Part shown: positions 12,394 to 24,700 of the stretch, in pieces | Numbering within the stretch: position 1 is the first letter of the stretch | Layout of the letters: every line of letters starts with the position of its first letter | Assembly: GCA_009741485.1 (NCBI GenBank) | Contig: CM019230.1 | Location: 3,994,619-4,058,618 of the forward strand | DNA length: 64,000 bases | Direction: 5' to 3' | Source of the DNA: Malurus cyaneus samueli | Taxonomy: Eukaryota > Chordata > Aves > Passeriformes > Maluridae | Made by a program: the position numbers and the translations under genes | Notes under the pieces: generated by a model | The model's database searches: none | What the model was told of the DNA's origin: nothing | What the model saw: the letters and a program-made list of their open reading frames with translations, nothing else

Positions 12394-13065
12394 CTAGCAG
12401 GAGCACTTGCACTCCGAAATGATGGGGTACTGGATGGGTATCCATGTGCACCTCTGCCCGCCCCGGCGCTGGCACCTCCACCTCAGGATCGTTAAATGCA
12501 CGGATTTGGCAGGTTTGCAAACCATGCCTTCGGGGACTGAACAAGACCTTTTACTGTAGCAGCTGCCCACTTTGACATACCGGGGCCAAAAGCGGCTGCC
12601 GAGATCGTTCCACGTGTATAGGACCGGGCAGAAGGTCTGGGACCAAAGCCACATCTGCAGCTTCCTGCGCAGCTTCTTGCTCAGCCTGTGCTTCTTGCCC
12701 GGCTGGAGCCCGTCGTAGAACTCCAGCCCTTTGATTTCGCTGGGCATCACTCCCGAGGGTCTCTGCCTGAGCAGCAAGTCCAGCTCAGCTAGATCGTCCA
12801 CTCCGAGCCGGTCCTCGGGCAAGGAAACAGCCATAAAGTTGGGATCGAAGTGTCCGCCCATGAGGTTCCTTAGCAAGGTCTCGTTAAGATCCTTCTCCTT
12901 GGGGTCAAAGATAGGGTCCGGGTGCTCGATTAGATCCACCAAGGGCAAGTTGTCGCTGGGAGCCGGTCGGATGTGCAGATAGTGCTGGCAGGCGCCCTGC
13001 TCTAGCCGGAGACCCAGCAGAACCACCAAAGCGTATATAGTCACAAGGCACTGGGAATGATCCAT
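12394..13065 (-). CDS. NOG: Noggin, secreted BMP antagonist
   Basis: A single uninterrupted exon of 223 codons encodes noggin, a secreted homodimer that binds BMP ligands such as BMP4 and BMP7 and blocks their receptor contacts. Residues 1 to about 26 form a hydrophobic signal peptide; the mature chain would start near [10 protein letters not shown], the BMP-blocking clip segment with its key proline. An N-glycosylation site (NET) is at 61-63. The basic heparan-sulfate-binding run [13 protein letters not shown] is at about 123-135. Nine cysteines (146, 169, 175, 183, 198, 206, 219, 221, 223) make the C-terminal cystine knot and the dimer bond, ending in ECKCSC. The glycine-rich insert of mammalian noggin (near residue 90) is absent, as in other sauropsids. 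The chosen ATG has a strong context (A at -3, G at +4) and places the signal peptide at the N-terminus; the frame stays open for 141 codons further upstream, which I treat as 5' UTR. No damage is seen. Confidence 0.99.
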   Translation of the reverse strand: MDHSQCLVTIYALVVLLGLRLEQGACQHYLHIRPAPSDNLPLVDLIEHPDPIFDPKEKDLNETLLRNLMGGHFDPNFMAVSLPEDRLGVDDLAELDLLLRQRPSGVMPSEIKGLEFYDGLQPGKKHRLSKKLRRKLQMWLWSQTFCPVLYTWNDLGSRFWPRYVKVGSCYSKRSCSVPEGMVCKPAKSVHLTILRWRCQRRGGQRCTWIPIQYPIISECKCSC

Positions 13066-13520
13066 CCTTGGGAGACCGGTGGGGGGGGGGGAAGGGGGCT
13101 GGTTCACCAAACAGCAGGGGAAGAAGGTGCAAGCAAATACATCAGAAAACTTGTACGGGGATATCCAAAATAGCTCGTCTTTGAGGGGATCACCTCCACT
13201 CGCCGCACCACCAGCAAAGACAGCCCCCTGATAAGCCCGGAGAACAAGCTCCCTGCAAACACTCTCTCTTGCAGGTTTCTCTATAAAATTTCTCCTGGTG
13301 GAGCCGCTCCAAAATTCTGCTGCTGCTGCTTGCTTCTTCTCGCCCTTCCCGGGGATGCCGCTTTTTGTTCCGAATTCTGCTTGCTGCTGCCGCTCCTCGT
13401 TGTCTGGCCGTGCGTGTGGAAGAAGTTGCTGCCGATTCTTCCTCCCCGCTCCTCTCCGCCGTTTGCAAAGCAGCCTCCTCAGCAGCAACAGCAGCCACGC
13501 ACGTTGGCACCAGTTTGTCT
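13066..13520 (-). other. NOG 5' UTR (probable)
   Basis: This segment lies between the NOG ATG and a TATA-like motif. It contains a run of 11 C (in mRNA sense) 16-26 bases upstream of the start codon and several short CTG/CAG-rich stretches. The reading frame of NOG is free of stops throughout and contains an in-frame ATG at 13,488. Translation from that ATG would bury the signal peptide 141 residues inside the protein, so the downstream ATG is preferred. Confidence 0.55.
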
Positions 13521-13540
13521 GCTTTGCAAGGACCCAAAGC

Positions 13541-13547
13541 CTTTAAA
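13541..13547 (-). promoter_or_regulatory. TATA-like motif upstream of NOG
   Basis: On the minus strand the sequence reads AAATTTAAAGG, a TATA-like element about 480 bases upstream of the NOG ATG. It would place a start site near 13,515. The adjoining CpG island could equally support dispersed initiation. Confidence 0.3.
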
Positions 13548-13679
13548 TTTCCTGCACTTTCAGCTTCATCTCCATGGAAACCACAGACTCTCTCCTAACC
13601 CACCCCACCCCTTAAAAAAAAAAAAAAAACCCACACACACAACAACAACCCCCACTCCCACAAAAGTCAGGAGAGCGCG

Positions 13680-14400
13680 GCTTCCCCCTTCCCACCGGCA
13701 GGCACCCTCTGCTGGGGAAGGCTGAGGCGGGAGCCGCCGCCTCCCCCGCCTCCGCACGCCGCCGCTCACGCGAGCCGCCGCGCCCCGGGAGATGCTGCCC
13801 TGCCGCGGGCAGCCGCCGGCAGCTCCGCCCGGCCGGGCGCCCGCTCCTGGGGCCCGCCGGCCGGGCTCGGCCTCGCCCGCCGCTGTCGCCGTGGGCGCGG
13901 AGCGCGGCCCTCCCGCCCCCGGCGCAGCAGCGCGGTCCGAGGGAGCGCCTCCCCGGTTCCGCGGGTATCCGCGCCCTCCGGCCCGCCGGGGCCGCCTGCC
14001 CGAGCGCGCACATGGGCGCGGGCGCGCTGCCCGCCCGCGGAGCCGCTGCGGACTCTGTGCCGCGGTCCGGCGCGCCGGGCGCCTTCCCGGCGAGCGAGCC
14101 CTCTGCTGGCGCGCCGGGCCGGGCCGGGGCTGCCCCGCGGCGGCGGGGGCACCGGGACACGCGGAGCGGCGGGATGCCCGCGGAGCCGGGGAAACTCGGG
14201 CGGATCCTCCCGCGCCGTGCGGCTGAGCGCGGGCAGAGCCCCGGGGTGCTGCGGATGGAGGACGCGGCTCCCGCGGACTCTGCGCGCACCTCGGCCCGGT
14301 GGGACCCCGCGGACGGACCTGCGGTCCCCCGAGAGGAGCCCGGCAGCTCGGCTCCCACAGCAGATGCTCCGGCAGACTGCCCGGCCCCTTTGCCCTCCTC
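13680..14400. promoter_or_regulatory. CpG island upstream of NOG
   Basis: A very GC- and CpG-dense stretch with many GGGCGC/CCCGCC motifs, ending sharply at about 14,400 where AT-rich DNA begins. It sits directly 5' of the minus-strand NOG gene and is its likely promoter/first-exon CpG island. Long open frames on both strands (for example about 170 codons from 14,012 on plus) follow from GC content and show no family motif. Confidence 0.75.
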
Positions 14401-17400
14401 GGAGCACTTGCTGAGAGATTTTCTTGGGAGTTCGCTAAAACTTCTCTATCAGAAACGCAATTTCCAGTTATGCCCTCAATCCATACAGGAAAGATGGAAA
14501 GTGCCTCAATGGCGAATACATTAAACAATTTAAAATTTGATACTAAATGCCTCTTCCATGGCAGAATTACCGTCTTGCAAAGAGCACTTACACGGCGTGG
14601 CAGGCAGCATGGTTGTAAGGGTCTATTACGGTTTGAGTAAAATTTCCTGAAGTGCTTCAATCCCGTTCCTGCAGGCTATTTAGGCACTTAGAAGCCTAAG
14701 TTTAATGGGACTGAAGCTAAGCCATTTCACCTAAATTATTTATGCATTTGTTTAAATCCTAACCTTTAAATTTAGGTTCATTATGAAAGTAATATATAGA
14801 TCATATTACCAAGGTTGGGTGTTTTTTATAAAATCGTATTTTTTCAACTACTTTCACTTCCAATTTTCCATTTAAAACAACTCTTAACTTTGCATTATTC
14901 TTGAACATACATGACATTTTATAAAGAAAACATAACTGAAAAAAATTACATTAAAAAGATGGGAAACTGACCCGAGCTCGACACTGTGAAAGAGCCTCAG
15001 AGTGACACTTGCTGCTACAATGTCAGTCAAAGATCTGCTGGTGTTTCACCAGAATTCATCTGGGTTGAAGTCTCCACATTCAGCCAAAACGTGATAACCT
15101 TTCATTGCTGAAATTTGCCATAAAAGTTGTCCTTGCATATAAGTGAGAACTCACACCTTAGAAAGAGAACAGAAAGCAAAAATTCAGACATTACGTCTAA
15201 TGGTTTGTATTCTTCATTAATAAATTCATTTTTACCCAGCTGTTCTATGAAATAATTTCTTTAACTACCAGTCTCTTAAGTCTAAAAACCAAAGCTGATA
15301 AAGCCTATGTTCCATCTATTCCACTCCAGATGTTTGAGATTCTCAGTTCAAAACTCATGAACTGACTTACCTGCAGGACAAAATGTTTCTGGAATGAGGC
15401 TCTGTAAGCCTCTCTGTCCCTGCTTAAGCCTCAGATCTGTTCTGAGCAGAGCAGGCTGGGGCTCAGTAATTCCTCGGGCTCGAGTGTCTGCCTCGCCTCA
15501 GGTGCACTGGGATTCTGGCGAGGCCGTGAAAGCTCGAGGGATGCAGAAGTGACAGGAGTCACTTGTGGCCCAAGAATTCCTTGGTGGAATGGCTGACAGC
15601 AGGACTGGGGAAGAACTGCCAGTAACTCTGCCAGAGGCCTCTAGGTCAGAGAGAAAACAAACTGGTTTATTCCAAGGCTTGCTGAAAACAGCAGTAAATG
15701 AAACGTGGAGGTAAAGAGCATGATCCAGAGTCTGTGTATGATGCCAGCCCTTCCTGGGATAGGAAGAGAGGCCAGCAGCTCACAGAGGCCTCAGCTGGTC
15801 ATTCTACTGGCAATGGTGCATGAAGCAGAGTAGAAAACAACTCCCTTTGCCTCAGCTTTATTAGTTCTGGAGTGCTGTCAGTAGTAAAAATGTGGTTTTT
15901 TAGTAGACAAAGCAAATACAACCTTCAAGGCACACAGGAAGCCAATGTGGGCAAGAGTAAGATGCCACTTCTGCAGGGTCACATCGCTGATGAGGAGAGA
16001 AGAGGAATGCAGCCTGCATGGCTCTGGAGGCACAGCTCTGAAAACACATTATGTAAGCAGCTGACTTCAGTCCACGGCAGCGAGGATGCACAGAAACAAT
16101 TCACAATAGATTTGTTTCCTGTTAAATCTACTCACAGAAAATGTTAGTAGGCCTGGCCTACTTTACCCTACCCAGGGCTCAGGGACATCCATCTGAATTC
16201 AGCCCATAGTGTCAAATCAGCCTGATCTGCAAGCAATGGTCTCAGGCACGATGTGTGCACCACTCTAAAACATGGAGGGACTCTCACAGAAAATAATAAA
16301 ACACTCCAAAACTGGGATGGGGAAGAACTGTGCCAGGTGTGCTTGGCAAAACTTCTGCAGGAGTGAGGCTTCCTTACAACTATTCTTGCTTCCCTTACAC
16401 TTAAAGATTATATAAATCATGTTCTTACTGCCCATTTGGTTCTCATTTGTAAACATCCATTGGCATGAAATGATTGTTTGTTAAGGAAAGAAAAGAAAAA
16501 ACAACAACATAACCAAACCAGTCCTCTGCTCAGCTGTCATGCAAATTTCTCATATGGCTTTGGGCAGCACATTTCATAGCTCTGCCTTTCCTTATTTATA
16601 GGAATCCTTGCCTCTCTCATGGATATGTTGGAGAGTTAGATTAGATGTTGCCAGTATTAATGTATTAATGCAGAGGGAAGAATCTCCTGTTTTACTAAAA
16701 TGATAGCGGAAACCTGTGTTTGAAAAAGCAGACAACTGAATTGAAATCACTTCAGTTTTAGTCTCAGGTCCTAGGATGCTGCTAGGCCAGTTTCCTCTTC
16801 CCTTTATACACCTGTATAGATTTTGTAAATTGTGAATCCTTAAAGAAATTCTAAAGGAGATGCACAGCTTGCAGCCATCATGCACAGTTCAAATATACCA
16901 GATGACAAATCTGCATTATGAACTATCAAGGTTTGTACGACCACAGGTAGAGAATCACCATTCTTCTACTTTGAAACTACATTCTTTAGTGTGGAAAGAT
17001 TTAGGGAGATCTTGCTGGATCCTTGAAATGTGGTGCTCTGTCTCAAGGTTCCCCATCCTGATACACAATAAGGGCCACAGAATAAGGTCTGAGCTAAGGA
17101 TGACAATGTTAGCAGGTACCAGCTGCTCTGAAGGAAAACAGTTTTTGATCACCTGTTTTGGAAGGTAAAACATATTTTGAGAGAGCAAAGTTCTGCCTTG
17201 AAATCCCCACAGAATGGAGACTGGGAAGGATACATTTGGTCAAGAACCTGTATCTGCAGTGATAAATGATGCATAAATAATATATTTTGAAACTAAGCTC
17301 TGGGATGAATGTTTTATAGTGGAGTAAATCCTAAGATGGCTAATGTATTAAAGCAATGAAGAAAAAAAACAACAAAAAAAGGAGCCCCCACAAATAAAAC

Positions 17401-17875
17401 AAGTTATTTATTAATCTTTAAAGTACTATATAGATATATCCATTGCCTTAAAAAAAAGGTCCTTAAAGAACTGCTCTATTTTTCTCATTTCATGTCATTC
17501 TTCCTCCTAAAATACTGTGCCTCCTTGATTCTCAACCCACTCTCCTCTTGCTTCTGCATTTTTCCTAAGGTATAGACTTTTGTCTTTAGAACAGAGCTTG
17601 TGCATTCATCTGCTGATAAACTGTTTATCTTAGCTTTTATGAGGGCGCCTTGCTGCAAGCCAGCCAGAGACAGGATCCTGGGTGTTTGTCTTTTTTTTTA
17701 AAAGAGGGTCCGGGAAGTGACGGGTATTTATACCTCCCTTGGCTCTATATATCATGGGAGGTGGAACTCCACTGTCTCTGTTTCTCGCTTTTTCTCTCAG
17801 CAGTGTCTTCTGCCGTAAATCTGAATCTCTCAGAACAGAGTTTTCTTGGCTACAACCCCACTTGGGGGAATTAGT

Positions 17876-17903
17876 TTTATTTATTTATTTATTTATTTAT
17901 TTA
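17876..17903. repeat. (TTTA)n microsatellite
   Basis: About seven consecutive TTTA units, uninterrupted. Confidence 0.95.
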
Positions 17904-20900
17904 CTCAGAAGGTTTGCAACAGAGGAAATCCAAAGTTCTTCTAAATCCTGCCCCTCTTCTACCCCACCTAAACATCCTACTTTTTGTGCCAAATCCTAAT
18001 ATCTCAGCAGTCAAGAGAAGAGACCAGTGTCTCACAGTGTGCAGACCAATTCATTATGGAGAGGGAGGCCAGTGGGAGAATTGGCAAAGATGAAACAGAA
18101 ACCAAGGCATTTTTAATGTTAAAAACTGACATTTATATTTACAAGCAATGGCTCCTGATGGGGATCTGAATTTCCACACAGGCAACATTGTTTATCCAAA
18201 CAAACTCCCTGTGGCAGCATATATTACATATATACACACATGACAAGTAGGAATGTATTTATCCTTTTTAGCCAGCCTGGTCATTAAGATAAACATCTAC
18301 TGAGATAAACCAAGTTTTTACTATTCCTTTTTTTATAAAACACTAAAGACAACTGAGGGACAAAGATTCAATGAAGTGAAAAAATACAGCAACCCCCTCC
18401 AATCAAGCCCTGTGTGCATGGGAGTGATTCATTGATGCCAGCTACTGAATAACCCTGATCCATAACATTTCTCACCTCTGATATTTAAAAAGACCCCCTC
18501 GCCCTTTTAGCACCAATGGAGCCCTTCAAATGTTTTATTGCTAATTGTCTAATGCTACGTGATGAATGACTGCTTGACTGAAAATGACAACCCCTTCTCT
18601 CTCAACTACTTCATTTTCCTGGCTCCAGTGGGGGTGAAGAGGAAAAAATAAATCCGATTACATCATATTTAGCCTGTTGGTTATGAATGAAGGGAAACTG
18701 AAACTTATTTTAAAAGTACTTCTATCAACTCAGTCCTGAGCCCCCAGGTCCCTTGCAGTCAGTAAATGTTACCTCAGATTCTGGTGGTAAATGTTCCAAG
18801 AGACTTACGGGTTTTGTGGAAGTACAAAGTCCAAGAGGCAGGGTCTAATCCTGATCAGACAGCCAGGGGGAACAGGATCCCAAATATATCTGACTCAGAA
18901 ATCCTGGACTAAATCTAGAGCGCTTTATGCTCACAAGAAGTGTCTTGGCTACAGTGTAATAAAAGAGCAGAATTTAGCCCATTACATAAAACAACTCCTG
19001 ACTAGGGTTTTGCCTCAAGAATTAATGCAGCAGCAGAAAGTCCCACCAATTCAGAACCTTTATCAGAAATCTTTTAAATTTGCACTGGCTAGAAAATGTG
19101 CAAGGATGAAGGAGCTTTAATAACTAGAAAAAGATTAAACTGCATGTCATTCCCCAGCATTTTGTATTATCTTCTTCAAAAAGAAGTAGATCACAATGAT
19201 CAGCCAGAGTTGTGTGCATAGCATTATCTCTGCAGCCACTCAAAATATCCCAAGATACAAACTCACAGTGCCTGGGCTAGCTGTGAAAAGCTCTATGTTC
19301 AATAGGATACTTTTCAAAGAAACTTGTACCTTTAGTGGCACATGGAATGATTTCCCCTTTCTCTCACAAATGATGAAACAGGCACGCTCATGGGGGTATG
19401 GGATTAATTCACATACAGAAACAGACACAAAGGAGGCTGATTCCAAACCTGCTCATGTTCAGTAGGAATCTCTTGGATGTGTTTCTTTGGCTTGGGAGTT
19501 TCAAGACTTTGCCTCTGAAGGCAAAGGGACCCAGGCGAGTAAAATAATGAATCTAGGCTTCCCAGACACAGATCTGACATTTGCTCTTTCCCTCTGACTC
19601 AGGCTTTGACTGGGTTCAGGGATTAATTAGGCCATGCAAACGAGTTAGGTTCTCTCTTCTGGCAACCTGGTCACGTAGGGAACCCCCACCCCCTCCCCTT
19701 CCCCACACTCTCCTTGCCCATAATGAAGCATGACTGTAGTAAAACAAGTCTTTTGATGGTGCCTCTTCTCATCACTTTCAAGACAAACAATGTCTCAGAA
19801 GCCCCCCAGCTGCTTTTATTTTTCTTATATCTACAGTTACATCTTGGGTGTGTTTACTCATCCTCATTAAATATGTTGTTCCCCACCCCCCTTTTTTATT
19901 TTAAAATATCCTTCCTTTATTGTAATTTACACAAAACATCAATTACAGAATAGAGTTAAAAGCTTTTGGGTATTGAGCAACATTCCACAACACCACGGTC
20001 TCTAAAAGAGAATTGACACAGAGTATAGGAGGGTACAGCAGGAATATGAGACAAACAGCCCCACAGCACAAAGAGAAGTCACATTTAACTGCTTTGCTCA
20101 CAGCACAGCATCACTTGTGTACAGTCACCTTCTTTCAACAAGCCTGACTAAGGACTTTGTGCTTTTCTTTCAAATAGAAAATATTAACAAGCGGCTGTCA
20201 TCCTCTTCCTTTGAATGCAGATACTTGGAGAGTGTAGGATGGCACAGGACTAACCCATCACAGGACTAACAATCAGCTAGGCTTTTCCACGCAGACCTTG
20301 GTCAGGATCATTTTCTTTCAAGCAACACTGAAATAATACCACTTCAAGTGAGTATCCTTGCTGCCTACCACGGGTCCTGAAACCACATCACCTTTTGAAG
20401 TATTTGTTCTCATAATAAACACATCAGCAGTTCAGTAAGATGCCTGACACAATGGCATAGATTTTGACTATTATTTGGATTTGTTCTCTTTATGTGTGTG
20501 TCTGTGCATGTGCAATTGTTCCCATGTAGGAACAGCCTCCTGTTCTTGACAGAATAGTGTTCCAAAGACACAGGACCCTGTTCTGATTTAAAAAAAAAGA
20601 TCAAAACCAAACAAAAAAGAGCACTGCACTGACCACTCTGGAGGTGCCACAAGAGTTCTCTATACTTTGAACATGAAGGTTAACTTCGGTCAGCAAAATG
20701 AGCATTTCAAATCAAATATGAGGTATTGGAACGGGCTCAGACAAGGGATTCAAAGAAGAGAGATGCCTTTGTAACAGAAAAAGAAGCAAAAGGAAGAATG
20801 CTGCATTTAAAGCATCTCCTAGCAGGGATGGCTTTTTATGATACTTTCCCTTAAGATCTCCCCACTTCTCTCATCAAAAAAGAAGGTAGGAATAACCTTG

Positions 20901-20985
20901 CTCTGCAGACCGTAACCTAAACTGCTCTCCCTAGGGGGACAGATATTGGAGTTTGCCCATCATCATTCTTGTGTGAGATCCCTTG

Positions 20986-21014
20986 AATAAATAAATAAAT
21001 AAATAAATAAATAT
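20986..21014. repeat. (AAAT)n microsatellite
   Basis: About seven consecutive AAAT units. It is the reverse-complement type of the array at 17,876. Confidence 0.95.
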
Positions 21015-21471
21015 AGCCTTCCCTGACGAGCCGAAGAGGGCCCTGGTGTGCCTAGGCTCAGGTCCTGCCTGGTGCTTACCACTGCACGACCTGAAGGCAG
21101 AAGGGAGGGGGGCGAGGAGGGGGCAATCACCCTCCAACACCAGGAACTGTTTGTAAATTACCCTAAGCTTCCCTTAGTCATTATTCCATTAACTGCCTCT
21201 TGGTAGATCTGTCAGTAACTAAGCTGGGACTTATTTGTAGAGAATCAGAGGCTATTTGCTGTACTAAGTGAGCCATGAGAGCGAAAGGGTTTGGGATTTA
21301 TTTGTAATTACAGTCGGGATTTTTTTCTTCTCCTTCTTGCCTGGACCCCACTGGTACTTTCATTCACATTCCCTAAGCTGAAGCTGGCGCCAGGATCACA
21401 GGCTGGCCCTGTGTTTATGTCATTGAGACTAGGACAATATTTCAGTGTGGAGCCAGACCGCAGGGATCCAC

Positions 21472-21730
21472 TCTATAAAACCCTCACTAAAAATAGACAG
21501 CCGCCCTGCCCCCAGGCCCGCGGACCGCCGGCTCCCTGCGTGGAGCGCAGCCCTGGCCCGAGCCCGGCTCAGCCCTGCCGGCCCCCGGCCCACCCTGCGC
21601 TTCCCCCGGGCAGCTCCCGGAGCCGCTGGGGCTGCAGCCGGCAGCATCCTGAGGATCCTCTGCTCCCCGCTGGTGCCTTGAGGTGCCCGGGCTCCCCTTG
21701 CCCTGAGCCCCGCTCTGCAGCAATCCCAAA
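21472..21730 (+). promoter_or_regulatory. Orphan TATA/MEF2/CpG promoter-like segment
   Basis: A good TATA box (TATAAAA, 21,474-21,480) is followed seven bases later by a perfect MEF2 consensus CTAAAAATAG (21,487-21,496). A GC- and CpG-rich run then extends to about 21,720, inside otherwise AT-rich DNA. The order resembles a plus-strand promoter with a GC-rich first exon. No protein with recognisable domains follows, so any transcript would be non-coding or unannotated. Chance co-occurrence is possible. Confidence 0.35.
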
Positions 21731-24700
21731 CTAACCCTGCAACAGCTCTGCTCAGGCTGCGGCACTGAGCCATAAAATACCTAAAATCCCACTGGCTGTA
21801 ACTGGGAGAGTAAGAGATACCTGAAAATATCAGTGCTTGGGAGCCCCCCTTTCCCTCTGTGGCTTGTACAGAGAGACCCCAGTAGGACAAAACTGGGTCA
21901 AAGACTTCACCTCTGTCTGATAAATCTTTCCTGCAGCAAATTAAAACACGAGCTGAACATTTCCATCTCATAGCTGTCAATTTTATTCAGGAGCATGAAC
22001 CGGGGCAAATCATTCAGCCTTTTGAATGCCAGTGGTGCGTGATCCTTCAGCTTGGAAGGATAAATGTAAATAGTAGAATGTGTATTGATTAGTTCAACAG
22101 CTATACAGATAAGATACAAGGCATTTAATGCTCAGATTTTCAAGGTAAGAGCCTGATCCTGCAGCTTAGATCCTGACATTGAAAAGGGTTTAATTCAAGA
22201 AGCCTGTGAAGTGACAGAAAAACCTCACATGCATTTTAATGGGCTACGGAGCCTTCCAAAAGACAGCAACAAAGAGCAATCGAGCCTCTTGAATCCCTGA
22301 GATCTCTGTTTGCTTAGCTGATGAAAAAGCAGCAGATGAGCTTGCACACACAGGTATCCTGAGCAGGGATGCTGCTGCTGAGCACCAAGGAATGTCCAAG
22401 AGGAACAAATCCCTCAGAACATCTGCCTGTCACTGAATCACTGTCCTGGCATAGCTTTATCTAGTCAGTAGGACCCAGACCAGACTCAAACCAGTTATAA
22501 AACCACAGTGGGATGGGGCAGGTTTGGTTAGCTACAGGACCGCATCTCACTCTCTCTCCCAAGGCCCAGGGCAGCCCCACTCTTCTCCACTTGGGCTGCA
22601 TGGCTCATTGCTGATACAGACGCAGCCAGTCACCACCTGAGCAGAGATGGCTGCACAAATCTATGACAGAGCTGAAAACTGAGCTCTGAAATCCCAGTCA
22701 GTGCTTTAAAGTCCACCAATGTGATGTGACACCCCTTATAATGAAGGTTGACTTCGATTTGATTGGTTTCAATTAAATCATTCACTAGGCAAAGAAGCCA
22801 TTTCGTACAAGGAGAGAAGACTATTGTATCATGGACTGAGGATGTTGGAAAAGGCTGCTTGAAAATTCTCAAAACATCAAGAACATGTATACAGCAGTAT
22901 ACAAGGAGAGCTGTGGTTTGCGAAGAGATTTATCAGAGCCATTGGTAAGGGACTTCAGCCAATTTAATGCAAACCAGTCTCTTTTCTGCACCATGCTATG
23001 GGTACTCAGTGTTTGCTCAGTGATTATTTTGTTGAGTTTAGCTCCTTCGGGTCCTTCTGCCACTGTGCTCTTTCAGTGAAATGTATCGGGTGAATGTCAG
23101 TGCAGTGTAATCAGGATCCCTCTGCAGGAGGCATTGGGCTTGTGTTGAATTCTTGATCATCTCAACAGGTAACACAGACAAAACTTGAGGATATAAAAGC
23201 AAGTAGCAAATCAGCTTGCCCAAGGTCACAAACCAGCTGAACCAAGAAAATAAGCAGTTCCTATCTTTTGTAGAGTATCATGTTGGCAGGGATACATCAC
23301 AGGGCCTCATGGATTTTATAGCATGTTCTGATTTCATTACAGGGGAAGTTACTCATCAATTAGAAACGTAATTGTTGTCTTTGTAGTGCTTCTCACTGTT
23401 TTATCTGATTACTCACTGCTTTGCAAATACTCACCCTGGGGACGGAGGACCTTCAACTACCTTCAGTCCAAAGTGTGATGTATAAAGGAATGAAGCTGAA
23501 GGGTCTTGCTGTGGAGGAAGCACATTTTTGATACAGGACCATGTTGCATCATGTGCCTTTACTTTCTAAGAAACAATGCTGAATTGTTCTCACACTTCCT
23601 GCTACAGCTTTTCATTATTTGAGTCAGTGCCATTTGTTCCCTGCACTTCTTTCCGCAGTCAGCACGTGGACTTCCTTTTTCACCTCTAAACTGGTGCTGG
23701 TGCACCTGACAATGGATATACAGTGAAAAAGAAACTGTTGCAGAAACCTGATTTGTTACAGTAATTAGATGATCTGTCCGTGTCTCGTTTTCAACAAGAC
23801 TTAAGCTATGCAGCCTCACTTGGGCTCCATTCATAGCAGGGCGTGCATTCACAACAGCTGCAATGCAAACCAACTGGAACTGGCCTTTGAACACATAAAG
23901 TCCTGGTATGAAATACCAGCTCTTAGGTGGTTTGAATAAGCGCAGCCACAATTAGGGGATACTTGATAACTTTGACTGGAGACCATCTCTGTCTTGGTTC
24001 TCTAGCCATAAAATGACATCACACCCATGACAATCACAGGAATAAATATAAAAAAAGACATCCTTTGAAAGATTTAGCATTTGTTTTATTATATTACGTA
24101 AAAGCTTGGTTGTGGACAAACCGTGTTTGGGGTTGTACAAATGTGTAAGAGAAAGGTGTTCTTGCTCCCTCAAAAGTTTATGGCACAAGTTAAACGTCAC
24201 AGGACAGAAGACAGAGGAAGGAACAGAACCATCTTCTGGTTTGCCTCAGCACAACTGTTCCTCAGCACCTATGCTCAATTTTCTTTTTTCTTTCAGACAC
24301 AACAGAAAAAAAAAAAAAAGAAAGAAAAAAAAGAAAAAGGCTTTTAAAAGAAGGCTTAGAAAACATCAGATACTGTGGTATGACCCAGAAAAAATTCTGC
24401 ACAGCCTCTGCATGAGGCTATACATATCGTGCTTCCTACATTTTGATGAACACAGTCTCTTTCAAAAAGTTAGTGCTGTGAACTGCTAGAGAATTTCAAA
24501 GTTTTAAATAAGGGTGAGTGCTGGACAGGTTGTCTCCACACAGAAATGGTACCATAGTAAGAGGTAAAAAGCCTGTCTACACATACTATAGAAAGATGCA
24601 GTGATTTGAGTTTTCACACAACCCCAAACAAAGTCCCTATTATAGTTACTGGTTTACTCTTTGTCTGCTGCCGGGCCACCCTGGTCAGATGTCAGAGTCC

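Larger units (their letters stand above)
14401..21330. other. NOG-upstream intergenic DNA
   Basis: No gene was recognised in this 6.9-kb stretch. It contains a TTTA microsatellite (17,876-17,903) and scattered homeodomain-type TAATTG/CAATTA motifs (for example around 18,540-18,560). NOG enhancers are expected in this interval from vertebrate biology, but none can be proven from one sequence. Confidence 0.5.

Noticed and set aside
13068..13488. Extending the noggin protein to the upstream in-frame ATG
   Set aside because: It would remove the signal peptide from the N-terminus of a protein known to be secreted, and the ATG at 13,065 has a strong context and matches the family start.
13566..14660. 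364-codon minus-strand frame and a 170-codon plus-strand frame in the CpG island
   Set aside because: High GC removes stops. Overlapping frames are open on both strands, the translations are Arg/Ala/Pro-rich without domains, and the region is the NOG promoter island.
17690..17880. TATATAT-containing segment as a promoter or LTR
   Set aside because: Apart from the TATA-like run and a short CCTCCC/GGGAGG inverted pair there is no CpG content, no initiator and no repeat ends.
21291..21734. 147-codon plus-strand frame across the TATA/MEF2 segment
   Set aside because: It starts upstream of the TATA box and its right half is Pro/Ala/Arg-rich from GC content; there are no domain features.
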